Assembly: GCF_025143985.1 (NCBI RefSeq)
Contig: NZ_CP083564.1
Span: 2,697,001-2,761,000 of the forward strand
From: Sulfitobacter sp. W027
Lineage (GTDB): Bacteria > Pseudomonadota > Alphaproteobacteria > Rhodobacterales > Rhodobacteraceae
Length of the DNA stretch: 64,000 bases
Direction: 5' to 3'
A program made the translations under genes and the position numbers. This document shows, piece by piece, positions 1 through 7,785 of this stretch; the stretch's first letter is position 1; every line of letters begins with the position of its first letter. The notes beneath the pieces were generated by a model. That model was not told where the DNA came from. It saw nothing but the letters and a program-made list of their open reading frames with translations, and did no database searches.

Positions 1-354
1 CATGCGGCGCTGGCATGGGACGGCGGACGCGCCGCCGCGCGGGCGCTGTCGGACAGCCTGCGCTTGCTTGAGGCCGATGGCCGGGTCAGCGTTCTGACGG
101 TGGGCAAACGCACCTCTTGGCCGATCGCCGATCTGATGACCCATCTCGACCGCCACGGCGTCGAAGCGGTGCATGAGAACTTTCCCACCACCCATCCGGT
201 GGCGCAGACTCTGCTGTCCTATTGCGAAAGGCACGATCCCTCGCTGCTGGTCCTCGGTGCCTATGAGCACTCCAAGTTCCGCGAAGATTTCCTTGGTGGC
301 GTGACCGCCGAGGTGCTGGAAAAGATCAAAATTCCCGTTCTGTTATCCCATTGA
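1..354 (+). CDS. Universal stress protein (UspA family), C-terminal part
   Basis: The reading frame is open from base 1, so the gene begins upstream of the window; about 117 residues are visible. They look like the second half of a UspA-type nucleotide-binding fold: a helix rich in Ala and Arg, a beta strand (VSVLTVG), a segment ending in LLVLGAYEHSKFRED and the usual closing pattern LGGVTAEVLEK...PVLLSH. The glycine-rich ATP-loop of the family (G-x2-G-x9-G) is replaced by a looser version, so ATP binding is uncertain. Function is a general stress-associated cytoplasmic protein; no specific substrate can be inferred. The next small gene begins 7 bases after its stop. Confidence 0.85.
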   Translation, partial: HAALAWDGGRAAARALSDSLRLLEADGRVSVLTVGKRTSWPIADLMTHLDRHGVEAVHENFPTTHPVAQTLLSYCERHDPSLLVLGAYEHSKFREDFLGGVTAEVLEKIKIPVLLSH

Positions 355-361
355 GAAGCGA

Positions 362-520
362 ATGATGACCAATTACGAGAAAATCCACGTCGCCCGCCGT
401 GATCTGGAAAAACTGCGCGCCGAGTTGATTGCCAGCATCGGCACGCAGAAGGACCGCGACCCCGATCTGCTGATCCTGCATGAGCGGGTCAGCAAAGCGA
501 TCAACGCGCTGTCTGCATAG
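362..520 (+). CDS. Small conserved-looking helical protein, unknown function
   Basis: A 52-residue frame with a double ATG start, located 7 bases after the universal stress protein stop and 8 bases before the next gene, so it sits inside a tight co-directional run. It is charged and predicted helical (MMTNYEKIHVARRDLEKLRA and so on), ending in LHERVSKAINALSA. The layout of two short helices is reminiscent of Spo0E-like small proteins, but I do not see enough to name it. Position and spacing are the main support that it is a real gene. Confidence 0.55.
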   Translation: MMTNYEKIHVARRDLEKLRAELIASIGTQKDRDPDLLILHERVSKAINALSA

Positions 521-528
521 GTGCAGGG

Positions 529-1503
529 ATGAAGGTTCATATCCTCGACGACTGGTTCGACACGCTGCGCGGGTTGCCTTGCTTTGACCTGCTGGCGGGG
601 CACGACGTGACCGTCTGGACAGATCATCAGCCTGACGAGGCGATCTTGGCCGACCGTTTGCAGGATGCCGACTGCGTGGTGCTGTTTCGCGAGCGAACCA
701 AGGTGACGCGGGGGTTGCTGGAACGTCTGCCAAACCTGCGCCTGATTTCGCAGCGCGGCGCCTATCCGCATGTGGATGTCGCGGCCTGCACCGATCAGGG
801 CGTGCTGCTGTGTTCCAACAAAGGTGCGGATGGGGCCAACCATGCGGCAGCTGAACTCACCTTTGCACTGATCCTTTCAGCCATGCGGCAACTGCCGCAG
901 CAGATGGCGAGCGTAAAGGCAGGCAACTGGCAGATGGGCGTCGGGCGCAGCCTGCGCGGGCGGCGGCTGGGGATTTATGGCTATGGGCGTATCGGACGTG
1001 TGGTGGCGGACTATGCCCGCGCCTTCGGGATGGAGGTCATCTGGTGGAGTTCCGAGGCCGGGCGCGCGCGGGCGGAAGCCGATGGCGAGACCGTCGCCGA
1101 AAGCCGCGCGACGTTTTTCGGGTCCTGCGACGTGGTGTCTCTGCATCTGCGGCTGACACCTGAGACTCGCGGCAGTGTCACCGCGGAAGACCTCAGCGCC
1201 ATGTCGCCCCGCGCGGTACTGGTGAACACCTCCCGCGCCGGGCTGATTGCCGAAGGCGCGCTGCTGCAAGCGCTCGACGCCGGGCATCTCGGCGCGGCGG
1301 CGGTGGATGTCTTTGATACTGAGCCGCTAACGGATCCCAACGACCCGCTGCTCTCACACCCCAAGCTGATCGCCACCCCGCATATCGGCTTTGTCACCGA
1401 AGACGAATTCGACAAGCAATTCGCGGATATCTTCGCGCAGGTGAACGCTTATGCGGCGGGTGCCCCGATCCATATGATCAACCCTTCCGTCTACGTGCCA
1501 TAA
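529..1503 (+). CDS. D-isomer-specific 2-hydroxyacid dehydrogenase family protein
   Basis: A 324-residue NAD(P)-dependent dehydrogenase of the D-2-hydroxyacid / phosphoglycerate dehydrogenase family, about the normal length. The Rossmann dinucleotide site is GYGRIG near residue 150. The catalytic trio of the family is present: Arg236 in VNTSRAG, Glu265 in DTEPL and His285 in TPHIGF. It would interconvert a D-2-hydroxyacid and its 2-oxoacid in the cytoplasm; the substrate is not evident. It is the third gene of a run with the stress protein and the small protein. Its 3' end overlaps the convergent AbrB-type gene by 26 bases. Confidence 0.9.
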   Translation: MKVHILDDWFDTLRGLPCFDLLAGHDVTVWTDHQPDEAILADRLQDADCVVLFRERTKVTRGLLERLPNLRLISQRGAYPHVDVAACTDQGVLLCSNKGADGANHAAAELTFALILSAMRQLPQQMASVKAGNWQMGVGRSLRGRRLGIYGYGRIGRVVADYARAFGMEVIWWSSEAGRARAEADGETVAESRATFFGSCDVVSLHLRLTPETRGSVTAEDLSAMSPRAVLVNTSRAGLIAEGALLQALDAGHLGAAAVDVFDTEPLTDPNDPLLSHPKLIATPHIGFVTEDEFDKQFADIFAQVNAYAAGAPIHMINPSVYVP

Positions 1504-2524
1504 GCCCCGCGACCAGCGGCGCGCCGACGATCACCAGCACAATGCGCGTTAGGTGGTGCGTGATGACGAATCCCAAGTCCGCCCCGGTAACGATGGCCAG
1601 CACCGTCATCTCGGCCTGCCCGCCCGGCGCGAAGGCAAGGAATGCCTCGACCGGATCGCCCAACCCGGCCCAGGTGACGAGGCCGGTGAAACCTGCGGCC
1701 AAGACGGCGAGCACCAGCACATAGGCGACGCCCGCCAGCACCACCCGCGTCAGCTCGCCCCATGTCACGCCCAGAAAATGCACGCCGATCCCGCAGCCGA
1801 TGAAAAACTGCGCGGCAAGGATGGCTTCGGCTGGCGGGCGGCTGTGGATCAGACCGGAGAGCGACAAGACAGCGGTGACGATCATGGGGCCAAGGATTGA
1901 CGCGCCAAAGAGGCCGATCCGCTCTCCCCCTTTCCAGCCGATCAAGGCCGCGGCGGCCATCAGGGCCATCTCGCTCACCGGAAGCTCCGTCACCGGTGCG
2001 CCGATGGGATTGGTCAGCCCTGCCCCGTAGGCCAGCGTCAGAAAGGCAGGCGCAAGGGTGACGATAATCAACACCCGCGTGGCATGGATCAGGGACAGTG
2101 CGCGCGGGTCGCCCCCCGCTTCGGCACCAAAGATCACCATGTCCTGCAGGCCACCTGGCATGGCAGCGTAATAGGCCGTTGGCCCGTCGAACCCCCAGAC
2201 ATGGCGGAAGAACGGAACGCCGATCAAGCCAATGAGTGTAATGAAAACCGGCACCAAGGCCACCGACATCGCCATTTGCGGGAGTTGGTGGAACAGGTCA
2301 GGCGTGATCGAGGCGCCGACCGCCACCCCGAGGATCGTGCGCGCTGCGACCGAGACTTGACCGAAGCCCTTTATCGGTACGTTCGACAATGCCGCGATAA
2401 GGCAGGCTGCCATCGGCCCGAAAAGAAATGGCAGCGGCAGATCAAGCCGCCAAAAGACCAAAGTACCACCTCCGGCGAGGATCAGGGTCAGCGTGCGACT
2501 TAGGGTCGATTGGGAAATGCGCAT
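1478..2524 (-). CDS. AbrB-family inner-membrane protein (putative transporter)
   Basis: A polytopic membrane protein of about 348 residues with the two-fold AbrB duplication seen in the family once annotated as putative ammonia monooxygenase. Conserved stretches include LPFLFGPMAACL near the start and AMPGGLQDMVIFGAEAGGD in the first half, echoed by FAPGGQAEMTVLA in the second. About ten hydrophobic segments are visible. The frame extends upstream to 2815, but the hydrophobic protein starts at ATG 2524 (or 2542); the longer version would run through the divergent GntR promoter. Transported solute unknown. Placement divergent to a GntR gene and next to tcuAB suggests a link to organic-acid metabolism, which is inference only. 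Confidence 0.8.
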   Translation of the reverse strand: MRISQSTLSRTLTLILAGGGTLVFWRLDLPLPFLFGPMAACLIAALSNVPIKGFGQVSVAARTILGVAVGASITPDLFHQLPQMAMSVALVPVFITLIGLIGVPFFRHVWGFDGPTAYYAAMPGGLQDMVIFGAEAGGDPRALSLIHATRVLIIVTLAPAFLTLAYGAGLTNPIGAPVTELPVSEMALMAAAALIGWKGGERIGLFGASILGPMIVTAVLSLSGLIHSRPPAEAILAAQFFIGCGIGVHFLGVTWGELTRVVLAGVAYVLVLAVLAAGFTGLVTWAGLGDPVEAFLAFAPGGQAEMTVLAIVTGADLGFVITHHLTRIVLVIVGAPLVAGLMARRRKG

Positions 2525-2552
2525 GGGCGTCCACTCACTCATTCTTCCGGGC

Positions 2553-2586
2553 TTGACCCCTTTGGGATACGATTGTATCCACCTGT
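2553..2586 (+). promoter_or_regulatory. Putative promoter and GntR-type operator
   Basis: Between the divergent AbrB-type gene and the GntR gene there is a perfect 6-base inverted repeat with a 4-base spacer, GGATACGATTGTATCC, at 2565-2580. A TTGACC hexamer at 2553-2558 followed 17 bases later by TATCCA could be the promoter, so the palindrome would overlap the -10 box. GntR/FadR-type regulators bind such short dyads and often repress their own gene. Assignment to this regulator is inferred from location. Confidence 0.5.
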
Positions 2587-2614
2587 ATGCAATAGCGAAC
2601 CTAGGGACGTTTCC

Positions 2615-3295
2615 ATGAGCGATGAAGACCGCACACCGCAGGGCAACTCTACCTATGCGCAACTGATGGACGAACTGCGTGCCGGTCGGCTGAACCCCGG
2701 CGACAGGCTGCGTGAAACCGAACTGGCCGACCGTCTGGGCGTCTCCCGCACCCCCGTGCGCGAGGCGATCCGCCAGTTGGAGGCCGACGGCGTCGTGGCG
2801 CATATTCCACGGCAAGGGGCGAGCATCCGCACGCTCGACTACGCCGAGGTGATGGAACTTTACGAGATGCGCGCCGTGTTGGAGGGCACCGCCGCACGGC
2901 TGGCCGCCCGCGCCGCCTCGGACATCGAGATTGAAGAGCTGCAGGACATGAACCAGCAGCTTGCCGCTCTGGGCAATGTGCCCGAAGCCTTCACCCTAAA
3001 CCGTCAGTTTCACGCAGCCCTCTTGGACGCCGCAAAGAACCGTTTTCTGACCCGGTCGATCCATACGCTGCAAAAGACGCTGATGATCCTCGGCCCGACA
3101 ACCCTCACCGACCCTGCCCGCGCCGAGAGAGCGGTAGAGGAGCACTTTGGCGTTCTGGACGCGATCAAGGCCCGCGATGCTACTCTCGCTGAAGCTGCCA
3201 TGCGCGCGCATATCGAAGCGGCTCAGCGAGTGCGTGTTCGCGCCCTGCGCGCACAGCCGTCGCGCGATCAGACCTATGACGGAGACCTACTGTGA
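2615..3295 (+). CDS. GntR-family (FadR/FCD type) transcriptional regulator
   Basis: A 226-residue regulator. Residues about 10-75 form the winged helix-turn-helix with the family signature SRTPVREAIRQLE; residues about 80-205 form the all-helical FCD ligand domain with the typical metal-site pattern (Asp/His-rich, for example NRQFHAALLDAA and RAHIEAAQRVR). The frame is open upstream to 2510, but ATG 2615 fits the family N-terminus. Its stop overlaps the GTG start of tcuA (GTGA), so it is probably co-transcribed with tcuAB and controls it in response to a carboxylic acid. In Salmonella tcuABC is governed by a LysR protein, so this would be a different regulator on the same pathway. Confidence 0.9.
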   Translation: MSDEDRTPQGNSTYAQLMDELRAGRLNPGDRLRETELADRLGVSRTPVREAIRQLEADGVVAHIPRQGASIRTLDYAEVMELYEMRAVLEGTAARLAARAASDIEIEELQDMNQQLAALGNVPEAFTLNRQFHAALLDAAKNRFLTRSIHTLQKTLMILGPTTLTDPARAERAVEEHFGVLDAIKARDATLAEAAMRAHIEAAQRVRVRALRAQPSRDQTYDGDLL

Positions 3296-4677
3296 CCGTA
3301 GCCTACGATATCGTCGTGATCGGCGGCGGCAATGCAGCCCTTTGTGCCGCGATCACCGCCGCCGAAACGGGCGCCCGCGTGTTGATCCTTGAAACGGCAC
3401 CGAAACCCTACCGGGGCGGCAATTCCCGCCATACCCGCAACTTCCGCTGCATGCACCACGGGCCACTGGGGCCGCTGGTCGAAAGCTACACCGAAGACGA
3501 ATATCTTGCCGATCTGATGAAGGTGACGGGTGGCAAGACCGATGAACATCTTGCGCGCCTTGCCATCCGCACCTCTGAGGAATGCCTGCCTTGGATGGAA
3601 GAACATGGCGTGCGGTTTCAGCCTTCGCTCTCGGGCACCCTATCCCTTGCACGTACCAACGCCTTCTTTCGCGGCGGTGGCAAAAGCCTCGTGAACGCCT
3701 ATTATCGCACCGCCGAAGGGCTGGGCGTGGATGTGCTCTATGAAGCCGCCGTGACCCATCTCGAACTGGAAGGCGACCGGGTGACGCGGGTGGACTATAC
3801 CCATGAGGGGGCCGCCAAGAGCCTTTCGCCCAAATCCGTCGTCGTGGCTTCTGGCGGCTTTCAGGCCGATACCGACTGGCTGGCACGCGCATGGGGGCCA
3901 GCGGCAAAGAATTTCCTGATCCGCGGCACGCCCTATAACCGCGGCGTGGTTCTGGCGGATCTGCTGGATCAAGGCATCGCACAGGTCGGCGATCCGACCC
4001 AATGCCATGCCGTCGCCATCGACGGGCGCGCGCCGAAGTTCGACGGTGGGATCGTCACACGGCTGGATTGCGTGCCCTTCTCCATCGTCGTGAACAAAGA
4101 CGCACAGCGGTTCTATGACGAAGGCGAGGATGTCTGGCCCAAACGCTACGCCATCTGGGGCCGACTGGTGGCCGCCCAGCCCGATCAGGTCGGCTATGTC
4201 ATTATCGACGCGAAATCGCTGAACCTGTTCATGCCTTCGGTTTTTCCACCAATCAAAGCCGATACGCTGGCGGAACTGGCGGGTAAGATGGGCCTGCCCG
4301 GTGATGCGCTGGAGCAGACCGTGGCCGCGTTCAACGAAGCCTGTGGCGATCAAACTGCCTTCCACCCCACCGAGCTTGATGGCGTGGCGACCTCCGGCCT
4401 CACCCCACCCAAAACCAACTGGGCGCGACCGATCACCGAGCCGCCGTTCTACGGCTATTCGCTGCGCACTGGCGTCACTTTTACCTATCTCGGGCTGAAG
4501 GTGGATGAAAACGCGCAATGCTCCATCGGCGACCGTCTGGTCAGCAACCTCTGGGCGGCGGGCGAAACCATGGCGGGCTCGATCTTGGGCCAAGGCTACC
4601 TCGCCGGGTTTGGCATGACCATCGGCACCGTATTCGGACGTATCGCAGGCAAGGAGGCCGCGGCCCATGCAAATTGA
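3292..4677 (+). CDS. tcuA: FAD-dependent tricarballylate dehydrogenase
   Basis: A 461-residue FAD protein of the fumarate reductase/succinate dehydrogenase flavoprotein group, matching TcuA in its features: the N-terminal dinucleotide site VIGGGNAALCAA at residues 9-20, RGGNSRHTRNFR soon after, and the C-terminal FAD site LWAAGETMAGSILGQGYLAG. TcuA oxidises tricarballylate to cis-aconitate, passing electrons to TcuB. It starts with GTG 3292, overlapping the GntR stop, and its end overlaps tcuB by 11 bases, so the three are translationally coupled. No TcuC-type permease is next to it; uptake must be provided elsewhere or by the neighbouring AbrB-type protein. Confidence 0.88.
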   Translation: MTVAYDIVVIGGGNAALCAAITAAETGARVLILETAPKPYRGGNSRHTRNFRCMHHGPLGPLVESYTEDEYLADLMKVTGGKTDEHLARLAIRTSEECLPWMEEHGVRFQPSLSGTLSLARTNAFFRGGGKSLVNAYYRTAEGLGVDVLYEAAVTHLELEGDRVTRVDYTHEGAAKSLSPKSVVVASGGFQADTDWLARAWGPAAKNFLIRGTPYNRGVVLADLLDQGIAQVGDPTQCHAVAIDGRAPKFDGGIVTRLDCVPFSIVVNKDAQRFYDEGEDVWPKRYAIWGRLVAAQPDQVGYVIIDAKSLNLFMPSVFPPIKADTLAELAGKMGLPGDALEQTVAAFNEACGDQTAFHPTELDGVATSGLTPPKTNWARPITEPPFYGYSLRTGVTFTYLGLKVDENAQCSIGDRLVSNLWAAGETMAGSILGQGYLAGFGMTIGTVFGRIAGKEAAAHAN

Positions 4678-5731
4678 TCTACTCCAAGAGGCCCGCCGTC
4701 AGGCCGAAATCTGCAATGCCTGTCGCTATTGCGAGGGCTACTGTTCTGTCTTCCCGGCCCTACAGGCCGAACGTGCCTTCTCGGACGGAGACCTGACGCA
4801 ACTGGCGAACCTCTGTCACAATTGCCGGGGCTGTTACTACGCCTGCCAATACACCGCCCCGCATGAGTTTGAACTGAACCTGCCGCAAGCCTTAGCCGAT
4901 GTGCGCCAAGATAGTTGGGAAGAGTTCGCCTTTCCACGTGCCGCCGGGAAAGCCTTCCAGAAAAACGGCCTCGCCATCGTGCTCGCCACTGTTTTGGGCT
5001 TTGCATTGCTGTTCTGGGCTGCCCTTGCGCTGGCCGCTGCGGGGGGCGAAGGTTTCTATGCGGTGTTGTCTCACAATGCGATGGTGGCGATCTTTCTACC
5101 CGCCTTTCTGTTTCCACTGCTCAGCATCGCCATCGGCCTGCGGCGCTATTGGCAAACGGTGGGTGGTGCTCCGGTCCGCCTATCTCACCTAAACGGAGCC
5201 ATCGCTTCGGCCGCGAACATGCGCAACCTCAAGGGCGGCCACGGCGACGGCTGCAACTTTGAAGACGAAGACCGCTTCACCCATGCACGGCGCTATGCGC
5301 ATCAGGCGATCATGTACGGCTTCCTTCTGTGCTTCGCTTCGACCAGCGCGGGAACTCTGATGCACTATCTGCTGGATATGCCCGCCCCCTATGGGCTGTT
5401 TTCGGCGCCCAAGGTTTTGGGGCTTTCTGGTGGAGTTCTATTGGTGTTGGGCTGTAGCAAGATGGTTTGGCTCAAGCTGCGCTCGGACAAATCACTCGGC
5501 GCAAGCAATGCCTTTGGCGGTGAGATTGCCTTCACCGGTTTGTTGGGGTTCGTCGGGCTGAGTGGTCTGTTGCTCTATGCGGCAAGCGGTTCTGGCTGGA
5601 TGCCGGGCCTTCTGGTCATCCACCTCGGCGCGGTGCTGGCGTTTTTCTTGCTGACACCTTTCACCAAGATGGCGCATGGGTTCTATCGCCTGGCCGCATT
5701 GGTGCGGGATGCGCAGCGGCATGACTATTAG
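4667..5731 (+). CDS. tcuB: Tricarballylate utilisation Fe-S/membrane protein (CitB family)
   Basis: A 354-residue protein with two ferredoxin-like cysteine clusters near the N-terminus (C16, C19, C22, C26 and C50, C53, C56, C60) followed by a membrane domain of about six hydrophobic helices. This is the TcuB/CitB architecture: it reoxidises the FAD of TcuA and passes electrons to the quinone pool. Histidines in the helices (for example HARRYAHQAIMYG) could hold haem. It overlaps tcuA by 11 bases. Length and order match known tcuAB pairs. Confidence 0.88.
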   Translation: MQIDLLQEARRQAEICNACRYCEGYCSVFPALQAERAFSDGDLTQLANLCHNCRGCYYACQYTAPHEFELNLPQALADVRQDSWEEFAFPRAAGKAFQKNGLAIVLATVLGFALLFWAALALAAAGGEGFYAVLSHNAMVAIFLPAFLFPLLSIAIGLRRYWQTVGGAPVRLSHLNGAIASAANMRNLKGGHGDGCNFEDEDRFTHARRYAHQAIMYGFLLCFASTSAGTLMHYLLDMPAPYGLFSAPKVLGLSGGVLLVLGCSKMVWLKLRSDKSLGASNAFGGEIAFTGLLGFVGLSGLLLYAASGSGWMPGLLVIHLGAVLAFFLLTPFTKMAHGFYRLAALVRDAQRHDY

Positions 5732-5754
5732 GCAGGCTCAAAACCATCGACCGC

Positions 5755-5910
5755 ATGACCTTTGGTATTGGGTTGCCGCTGGTCCGCAACTGGACCGAAA
5801 CCGGCAAACGTCGCGCGCGTAAAGAGGGTCGCTCCTTTGGCTTGCCAGACGCGTCAAACCCCGCTGAGGGCGCGGAACTGACCAAGAACCTTATTTTTAA
5901 TGCAGTATAA
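5755..5910 (+). CDS. Short orphan frame downstream of tcuB, possible gene remnant
   Basis: A 51-residue frame (MTFGIGLPLVRNWTETGKRR and onward) starts 23 bases after tcuB and ends at 5910. The frame is open further upstream to the tcuB end, so it could be the tail of a truncated gene whose front was lost. Composition is normal for coding DNA here but I do not recognise the family. The next 100 bases hold nothing I can support. Confidence 0.3.
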   Translation: MTFGIGLPLVRNWTETGKRRARKEGRSFGLPDASNPAEGAELTKNLIFNAV

Positions 5911-6012
5911 CTGGGCTATGTGCCGGTCTACAATTCGAGCTTGGGAGAGCACCTTGCAGGACTTAGGACGAAGTATGCCGAGTGTCTATCTGACTGGACG
6001 CATTGAGTTCTA

Positions 6013-6291
6013 TCATTCGTCAAATCCGGGAACATTCCCCAGTCTTACGATGAAGCTTGGATCGGCGACCTCTCCGCTGTTTGGATCCTCGCAGATCATA
6101 TAAGCGTCGGCACCTGCACAATCATCGGATAAAACCTCCCGTTCGGCACGGTTCTGGGCCTCCTGCGCTGAGGGATACTCAAACTGCTTGGCAATTTTCA
6201 GGCCGGTCTGCCCGCTGCGCCCGGCCTTTACCTCAACATACGTTTGGCAAATATAGTGAATTTTTTCTGGTGAACGCTCGGAGTTTGTCAT
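6013..6291 (-). CDS. Conserved-looking hypothetical protein
   Basis: A 92-residue protein beginning MTNSERSPEKIHYICQTYVE. The start at ATG 6291 is chosen over the upstream GTG 6309 because an AAGG ribosome site lies just before it. The middle (QFEYPSAQEAQNRAEREVLS) resembles short proteins that handle positional residues in tandem with a DUF-type fold, and the end carries YMICEDPNSGEVADP. Cytoplasmic by sequence; no catalytic motif. It lies downstream of, and in the same direction as, the racemase/DUF1611 genes. Confidence 0.55.
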   Translation of the reverse strand: MTNSERSPEKIHYICQTYVEVKAGRSGQTGLKIAKQFEYPSAQEAQNRAEREVLSDDCAGADAYMICEDPNSGEVADPSFIVRLGNVPGFDE

Positions 6292-6383
6292 GAATGGGAC
6301 CTTAAACACGGTTTGTTAGAATGTAGCCCTGTTGCGCAGTTCAGCGTCTGACTTAAAGAAAGGCTGTCGGCGCTTGATTGCCA

Positions 6384-6614
6384 CTATGAACCAGTTTCAG
6401 AGCGGCGCGTTTTGCGCGGTGGTTTGACTGTCGTCTCGGATGGCGTGTTCGCTTCTCTTTCGAGGCGAGCGTTACGCAATCTGGAGTTCTTCGCATGTCG
6501 CTGCTCCGCTTCTTCGTCGACCATTTGTCTCACGACACGCGTCGTCTTTTCCATCGGAGTTTCCGGTTTGGCGGCGTAGACTTTGGACAGGTTCTTTTTT
6601 GTATGCTTTGACAA
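6384..6614 (-). CDS. Small basic hypothetical protein, TTG start
   Basis: A 76-residue, strongly charged protein with many Lys, Arg and Glu residues and no hydrophobic segment. The start is TTG at 6614, supported by AAGGAAA about 7 bases upstream; no ATG fits. The C-terminus is a Lys/Arg/Thr-rich tail (TVKPPRKTRRSETGS). It resembles uncharacterised small proteins of Rhodobacteraceae in size and composition; a nucleic-acid-binding role is possible but not shown. It follows the racemase by 49 bases. Confidence 0.5.
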   Translation of the reverse strand: MSKHTKKNLSKVYAAKPETPMEKTTRVVRQMVDEEAEQRHAKNSRLRNARLEREANTPSETTVKPPRKTRRSETGS

Positions 6615-6663
6615 TTGTCAGTTTCCTTTGTGGTTTACGCCTAGGTGGACCAAACGAGCCCTT

Positions 6664-7785
6664 TTAAACTGGCACCAAATGTTCAAACTTGCCTTGGGTG
6701 CGCTTTGGCAAGCCTGTAGGTGGATCGTCCAACAGGCTCACTTCGATGTCGGGCGCAGCCATCGCATGCATCAACGCGTTGTAGTTCATCTGGATTTTCA
6801 TTTCCGAGCCCACCGACAGCGGGGATCGATTCGTCCCAACCACAAGATGATCGCTGGTCGCACCAACCACTTTAGTCCCAACAGGCAATGAAAGTCCCTG
6901 AATGTCGGTGTCCTGCTGCCCAAGCGCGAGGATCATGAGCGCGGGCGCACCACCGGCAGGCTTAATGCGAAGGCGTTCCGTGGTTGGATCGATCAGGGCG
7001 ATGGGGAAAGGCGCGGGTTTTGCACCCGTTTCAATGACTTCGGCAACAAGTGTGAAGGCATCCGTATGCATCCCCCCGATCCGTTCACCGGACAGGGGTT
7101 CGACACCCAGAAGGATCGCCTCGCCCAGCCTGAGGTCATTGACGCGGCCCGTTGCGTGGCCGCCTAATGCCCAAGGTAGGTTTGCAGATCCTCCACCAGA
7201 TACGATCTTGAGGCTGGGGCCGCCCCCCCGCTCAATCTCATTCGCCAACTCGCTTAACGCGGCCATTTGAGACGCTGTCGGAGCGCGCCCGTTCAAACAA
7301 GCAAAGTTAGCACCGATCCCCTCTAGCGTGGCCCCGGGCATCTGCCGGACCTGCTGCGCAATTTCAGCCAGCTTCTCGGGAAATATTCCGTCGCGCCGGT
7401 CCCCCATCTCGACCATGAGGATGATACCGTGAACTGAACCATTGCGGATCGCAGCGGCTGCCAATGCCGAGATGACTGGAATCTCTGTGTTATAGCTCGC
7501 TTCGCAGGATTGAACGACTTCATCAGCCTGACTTAACATCGGCGTCCGGATCAGTGTGATCGGGCCTGTCAGCCCTGTCGACCGTAGCCTTTGCACATTG
7601 CGGATACGTGCATCCGCAAGCGCCGTGGCCCCACCATCGAGCATGGCCTGAGCGATTGCAGGATGCCCGCAGACAGCCTTCGTCACGCCAGTGACGCCGA
7701 CCCCCCGCAGGCCCAAACGCTTGACCAATGTCTGCGTGTTGTGCCTGATTTTGCATAGGTCCACCTCGATGCGTGGGCAACTCAT
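6664..7785 (-). CDS. Alanine/ornithine-racemase-family PLP enzyme
   Basis: A 373-residue fold-type III PLP enzyme. The PLP lysine is K36 in VTGVTKAVCG; SGGGSANLPWA and RLGEAILLG are the phosphate- and ring-contacting regions seen in the alanine/ornithine racemase group. The C-terminal beta-domain (roughly 240-340) is short, as in ornithine racemase rather than biosynthetic alanine racemase. It would racemise an amino acid or N-acyl amino acid. Its ATG overlaps the stop of the DUF1611 gene (4 bases), so the two are coupled and probably act on the same compound. Substrate unknown. Confidence 0.8.
   Translation of the reverse strand: MSCPRIEVDLCKIRHNTQTLVKRLGLRGVGVTGVTKAVCGHPAIAQAMLDGGATALADARIRNVQRLRSTGLTGPITLIRTPMLSQADEVVQSCEASYNTEIPVISALAAAAIRNGSVHGIILMVEMGDRRDGIFPEKLAEIAQQVRQMPGATLEGIGANFACLNGRAPTASQMAALSELANEIERGGGPSLKIVSGGGSANLPWALGGHATGRVNDLRLGEAILLGVEPLSGERIGGMHTDAFTLVAEVIETGAKPAPFPIALIDPTTERLRIKPAGGAPALMILALGQQDTDIQGLSLPVGTKVVGATSDHLVVGTNRSPLSVGSEMKIQMNYNALMHAMAAPDIEVSLLDDPPTGLPKRTQGKFEHLVPV

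Noticed and set aside
3640..4668. 342-codon minus-strand frame within tcuA
   Set aside because: Antisense shadow in high-GC DNA; tcuA has clear FAD motifs and coupled neighbours.
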